Of a stretch of DNA of 64,000 nt, positions 60,767 to 64,000 are shown piece by piece. The notes under the pieces were generated by a model that made no database searches, was not told the origin of the DNA, and saw only the letters and a list, made by a program, of their open reading frames with translations. The stretch lies in contig NZ_BAABMF010000020.1 of the NCBI RefSeq assembly GCF_050402865.1, positions 1 through 64,000 of the forward strand. Reading direction: 5' to 3'. The stretch comes from Clostridium_AF sediminicola (GTDB lineage: Bacteria; Bacillota; Clostridia; Clostridiales; Clostridiaceae). A program made the translations under genes and the position numbers. Within the stretch, counting starts at the first letter, position 1. The number at the start of each line of letters is the position of its first letter.

Positions 60767-63397
60767 ATGGAAAGTAAGAAGTATGTATATCTTTTTAGTG
60801 AAGGTAATGCAAAAATGAAAAATCTTCTTGGTGGAAAAGGAGCGAACCTGGGTGAAATGACAAGTTTAGGTCTTCCAGTACCTCAAGGTTTTACTATTTC
60901 TACAGAAGCATGTACAAAATTTTATGATGATGGAAAAATGATTGCTGAAAGTATAAAAGAAGAGATTGAATTAGCATTGAAAAATACAGAAGAAATAACA
61001 GGTAAAAAGTTTGGAGATATTGAAAATCCACTATTAGTATCAGTAAGATCAGGTGCAAGAATTTCTATGCCAGGTATGATGGATACCATTCTTAACCTTG
61101 GATTGAATGATGAATCCGTATTAGGTTTAGCTAAATTAACCAATAATGAAAGATTTGCATATGACTCATATAGAAGATTTATTCAAATGTTTTCAGACGT
61201 TGCGTTAGGTCTAGAAAAAAGAAACTTTGAAGATATATTAGATGCAGTTAAAGAAGAAAAGGATGTTAAGTTTGATACTGATTTAACTGCAGAAGATTTA
61301 AAAGAAGTTGTTACAAGATATAAAGAACTATTTAAAAAAGAAATGGGTAGAGAATTCCCTCAAGAACCAAAAGAGCAATTAATGGAAGCTGTTAGAGCTG
61401 TTTTTGAGTCATGGGATAATCCTAGAGCTATCGTTTATAGAAGATTGAATGATATTTCAAGTGACTGGGGTACTGCAGTAAATGTTCAATCAATGGTATT
61501 TGGTAATATGGGTGAAAATTCAGGTACAGGTGTTGCATTTACAAGAGACCCTGCTACAGGAGAAAAGAAAATATTCGGTGAATATTTAATAAATGCACAA
61601 GGTGAAGATGTTGTTGCAGGTATCAGAACGCCTCAACCAATTGCAAAATTAGAAGAGGATATGCCAGAAGTTTATCGTGAGTTTATGGCTATAGCACAAA
61701 AATTAGAAGATCATTATAAAGATATGCAAGATATGGAATTTACAATTGAGCAAGGTAAATTATATTTCTTACAGACTAGAACTGGTAAAAGAACAGCACC
61801 AGCAGCATTAAAAATAGCAGTTAATCTTGTGGAAGAAGGCAAAATTTCTAAAGAAGAAGCTATTATGAAGGTAGAACCTAAAAAATTAGATACATTATTA
61901 CACCCAACATTTGATCCAGGTGAATTAAAGGCAGCTACACCTATTGCTAAAGGATTGCCAGCATCACCAGGAGCAGCATGTGGTAAGGTTTATTTTACAG
62001 CTTCAGATGCAAAAGAGCATGCAGATGCAGGTGAAAAAGTTGTATTAGTAAGATTAGAAACTTCACCTGAAGATATTGAAGGTATGGCAGCTGCAGTTGG
62101 TATACTTACAGTAAGAGGAGGCATGACTTCTCATGCAGCAGTTGTTGCTAGAGGTATGGGAACTTGTTGTGTTGCAGGTTGTGGAGAATTAACTGTTAGT
62201 GAAAAAGAAAAGGTATTTAGTGCAGGTGGAGTAACTTATAATGAAGGAGATTATGTTTCTTTAGATGGAAGCACTGGTAAAGTATATGGTGAAGCTATTA
62301 AAACAGTAGCACCTGAAATTACTGGATACTTCGGTACATTTATGAGTTGGGCAGATGAAATAAGAGCATTAAAAGTAAGAACTAATGCAGATACTCCAAA
62401 AGATGCAGCACAAGCAGTTGAGTTTGGTGCTGAAGGAATTGGATTGTGTAGAACTGAGCATATGTTCTTTGATGAGGATAGAATATCTGCTGTTAGAGAA
62501 ATGATTGTTTCTAAAACAGAAGAACAAAGAAGAATCGCTTTAGAAAAAATTCTTCCTATGCAAAGAGAAGATTTTGTAGGTATATATAAAGCTATGGAAT
62601 ATAGACCTGTTACGATAAGATTTTTGGATCCGCCATTACATGAATTTTTACCTACTGAAGAAGAAGATATCAAAGATTTAGCAACTCAGATGGAAATAAG
62701 CTATAATGAACTAAAAACTACAATTGCTTCATTACATGAGTTCAATCCTATGATGGGGCATAGAGGTTGTAGACTTGCAATATCTTATCCAGAAATTGCT
62801 GAAATGCAAACAAGAGCTATTATAGAAGCGGCTATTAAGGTTAAGAAAGAAAATGGATTTGATATTGTTCCAGAAATAATGATACCACTAGTTGGCGATG
62901 TTAAAGAATTAAAATTTGTTAAAGAAATAGTAGTTAAAACTGCTGATGAAATCATAAATGATTCTGGTATTGAGATGAAGTATTTGGTTGGAACAATGAT
63001 TGAAATTCCAAGAGCAGCATTAACTGCTGATGAAATAGCTAAAGAAGCAGATTTCTTCTCATTTGGAACTAATGATTTAACACAGATGACATTTGGTTTC
63101 TCAAGAGATGATGCTGGTAAGTTCCTAGCAGACTACTATGATAAGAAGATATATGAATTTGATCCATTCCAAAGAATAGATCAAACAGGTGTAGGTCAGC
63201 TAGTGAAGATAGCTTCAAAAAATGGTAGAGAAGTTAAGTCAGATCTTAAATTAGGTATTTGTGGAGAACATGGTGGAGATCCATCATCAGTTGAATTCTG
63301 CCATAATACTGGGTTAGATTATGTATCATGTTCACCATTTAGAGTTCCTTTAGCTAGACTTGCAGCAGCTCAAGCTCAAGTTAATAATAAAAGATAA
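60767..63397 (+). CDS. ppdK: Pyruvate phosphate dikinase
   Basis: PPDK interconverts pyruvate, ATP and Pi with PEP, AMP and PPi. The 876-residue protein has the N-terminal ATP-grasp part (FSEGNAKMKNLLGGKGANLG), the phospho-His domain with GGMTSHAAVVARGMGTCCV at about 451-469, and the PEP/pyruvate barrel (FGTNDLTQMTFGFSRDDAG, GICGEHGGDP). ATG 60767 is nine bases after AAGGGG, and ATG 60758 overlaps that site. The PPDK regulatory kinase gene often found near ccpN is not between them. Confidence 0.97.
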   Translation: MESKKYVYLFSEGNAKMKNLLGGKGANLGEMTSLGLPVPQGFTISTEACTKFYDDGKMIAESIKEEIELALKNTEEITGKKFGDIENPLLVSVRSGARISMPGMMDTILNLGLNDESVLGLAKLTNNERFAYDSYRRFIQMFSDVALGLEKRNFEDILDAVKEEKDVKFDTDLTAEDLKEVVTRYKELFKKEMGREFPQEPKEQLMEAVRAVFESWDNPRAIVYRRLNDISSDWGTAVNVQSMVFGNMGENSGTGVAFTRDPATGEKKIFGEYLINAQGEDVVAGIRTPQPIAKLEEDMPEVYREFMAIAQKLEDHYKDMQDMEFTIEQGKLYFLQTRTGKRTAPAALKIAVNLVEEGKISKEEAIMKVEPKKLDTLLHPTFDPGELKAATPIAKGLPASPGAACGKVYFTASDAKEHADAGEKVVLVRLETSPEDIEGMAAAVGILTVRGGMTSHAAVVARGMGTCCVAGCGELTVSEKEKVFSAGGVTYNEGDYVSLDGSTGKVYGEAIKTVAPEITGYFGTFMSWADEIRALKVRTNADTPKDAAQAVEFGAEGIGLCRTEHMFFDEDRISAVREMIVSKTEEQRRIALEKILPMQREDFVGIYKAMEYRPVTIRFLDPPLHEFLPTEEEDIKDLATQMEISYNELKTTIASLHEFNPMMGHRGCRLAISYPEIAEMQTRAIIEAAIKVKKENGFDIVPEIMIPLVGDVKELKFVKEIVVKTADEIINDSGIEMKYLVGTMIEIPRAALTADEIAKEADFFSFGTNDLTQMTFGFSRDDAGKFLADYYDKKIYEFDPFQRIDQTGVGQLVKIASKNGREVKSDLKLGICGEHGGDPSSVEFCHNTGLDYVSCSPFRVPLARLAAAQAQVNNKR

Positions 63398-63422
63398 ATA
63401 TATTTAAATATACTTTAATAAT

Positions 63423-63457
63423 AAAAGACGCATCAAATTTGATGCGTCTTTTGTTGG
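63423..63457 (+). terminator. Terminator after ppdK
   Basis: AAAAGACGCATCAAA and TTTGATGCGTCTTTT form a 15-bp perfect palindromic stem with little or no loop, followed by GTTG. Confidence 0.85.
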
Positions 63458-63474
63458 CATATGAGTTATTGGTT

Positions 63475-63530
63475 TACAATTGTCAGTGTACCATTGCTGT
63501 CAACTGTACACCGTCAACTCTCAACTTGAA
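63475..63530. repeat. Family-1 arm fragment
   Basis: ATTGTCAGTGTACC then GCTGTCAACTGTACACCGTC and AACTCTCAACTTG resemble the right arms of the GTTGACAGT-type family-1 copies. No inner hairpins remain. Confidence 0.5.
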
Positions 63531-63542
63531 AGAATGGTAAAA

Positions 63543-64000
63543 CTATATAGTTAAATTACAATTAAATTTATCATCTATATATGCCTTGAATTCATTAACA
63601 AATTGCTGTTGATTATGGAAATTTCTTACGGATTTCTCGAGAATTTTTACAAAGGCTTTCTTATTGCACTTATATATATTTCGATAATAATCTCGAGAGA
63701 TTTTCCAATATCTTTGAGGGAAAGCAAGATATCCAAATAAGTATTTATAATCATCTAAATTGATTTCACGGATACTTTCATAGCTGTTCAAGCAATCTAT
63801 TGCAATATTAATATCCCAGTTTGTTTCTTCCCTTCTTAATAATCTTCTTAAAAAATATGCAAAGTCATGGATAGAGAAATCCATTCTACATTTATCAAAA
63901 TCAATTACCCAAACTTCATCATCATTATTAATAATTAAATTCTTATTTACATAATCATTATGGCATAGAGAAATACTAAGATTATCAAAATTTAATGAGG
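63543..64000 (-). CDS. CotS/YsxE-like spore coat kinase-fold protein, C-terminal part
   Basis: The gene runs off the right edge of the window, leaving 151 codons. The visible part has the kinase-like catalytic loop LCHNDYVNKNLIIN and the metal motif VWVIDFDKCRMDFSIHDFAY, as in CotS/CotI-type coat proteins and aminoglycoside phosphotransferases. The usual HGD is HND here. The C-terminal domain with helices (ISRDYYRNIYKCNKKAFVKI) fits CotS. The ATG at 63884 is internal: the frame continues upstream to 64000. Confidence 0.85.
   Translation of the reverse strand, partial: SLNFDNLSISLCHNDYVNKNLIINNDDEVWVIDFDKCRMDFSIHDFAYFLRRLLRREETNWDINIAIDCLNSYESIREINLDDYKYLFGYLAFPQRYWKISRDYYRNIYKCNKKAFVKILEKSVRNFHNQQQFVNEFKAYIDDKFNCNLTI

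Noticed and set aside
63543..63884. ATG 63884 as the start of the CotS-like gene
   Set aside because: The frame stays open upstream to the window edge and encodes the conserved kinase loop there, so the gene is truncated by the window, not short.

Overview
The window is about 64 kb of very AT-rich, gene-dense chromosome from a spore-forming member of the Clostridia, most likely Clostridium sensu stricto; I cannot name the species. The evidence is the strong AGGAGG ribosome sites, the CIRCE-hrcA-grpE-dnaK-dnaJ-prmA-rsmE-mtaB order, T-box and L-box control of thrS, pheST and asd, and many sporulation genes: two alpha/beta SASPs with the GPR protease, spoIIP, ytxC, yqfC/yqfD, a PdaB-like deacetylase and a CotS-like coat protein. 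No prophage, CRISPR array or rRNA operon was seen. The only insertion sequence is the 3' end of an IS3-family element at the left edge.

Layout. 1-6.8 kb: IS3 remnant, folC, a 42-residue Cys-rich peptide gene, a Nudix hydrolase, small conserved genes, a SASP, a PdaB-like deacetylase and a two-domain SSB-like protein. 6.8-12.9 kb: a lysine/diaminopimelate locus (dapH, patA-like, an FMN reductase, dapB-dapA-asd) with an L-box riboswitch on the minus strand. 13-18.3 kb: a second SASP, a methyltransferase, hslO, five tRNA genes (Val, Asp, Phe, Gly, Cys), a DUF6873-like gene and ytxC. 18.3-29.5 kb: T-box-thrS, leader-infC-rpmI-rplT, ktrB-ktrA, rlmB-like, T-box-pheS-pheT and zapA. 29.5-35.6 kb: two unrecognised genes, a lone holin-like gene, a ComEC-type protein without a metallo-beta-lactamase domain, holA and rpsT. 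36-42.2 kb: gpr, spoIIP, a membrane-anchored unknown, lepA and hemW. 42.3-50.4 kb: the heat-shock operon. 50.5-60.6 kb: hinT, rpsU, yqeY, yqfC, yqfD, pgpH, ybeY, a dgkA-PAP2 fusion, cdd, era, recO, a UBA/DUF4342-like gene and a CcpN-type repressor. 60.7-64 kb: ppdK and a truncated CotS-like gene.

How the parts fit. Amino-acid supply and aminoacylation are controlled by RNA: lysine by the L-box, Thr and Phe charging by T-boxes, IF3 by an attenuated leader plus a rare AUC start. SASPs and GPR form the pair that stores and then releases spore amino acids. SpoIIP, YqfC, YqfD, YtxC and the coat genes belong to the same developmental programme. PgpH (c-di-AMP hydrolysis) and KtrAB (K+ uptake, whose RCK_C domain binds c-di-AMP in relatives) are a likely functional pair.

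The most interesting non-genic content is two families of intergenic inverted repeats. Family 1 has about seven sizeable copies plus fragments. Its terminal arms are built from short repeated words that differ between copies yet stay complementary within each copy, around conserved inner hairpins. Family 2 has four copies, each shortly upstream of an unrelated gene, with a central hairpin whose two sides vary together. Two genes begin with rare codons: infC at ATC, and the CcpN-like repressor at ATT. A standard gene caller would cut the latter's DNA-binding domain in half.
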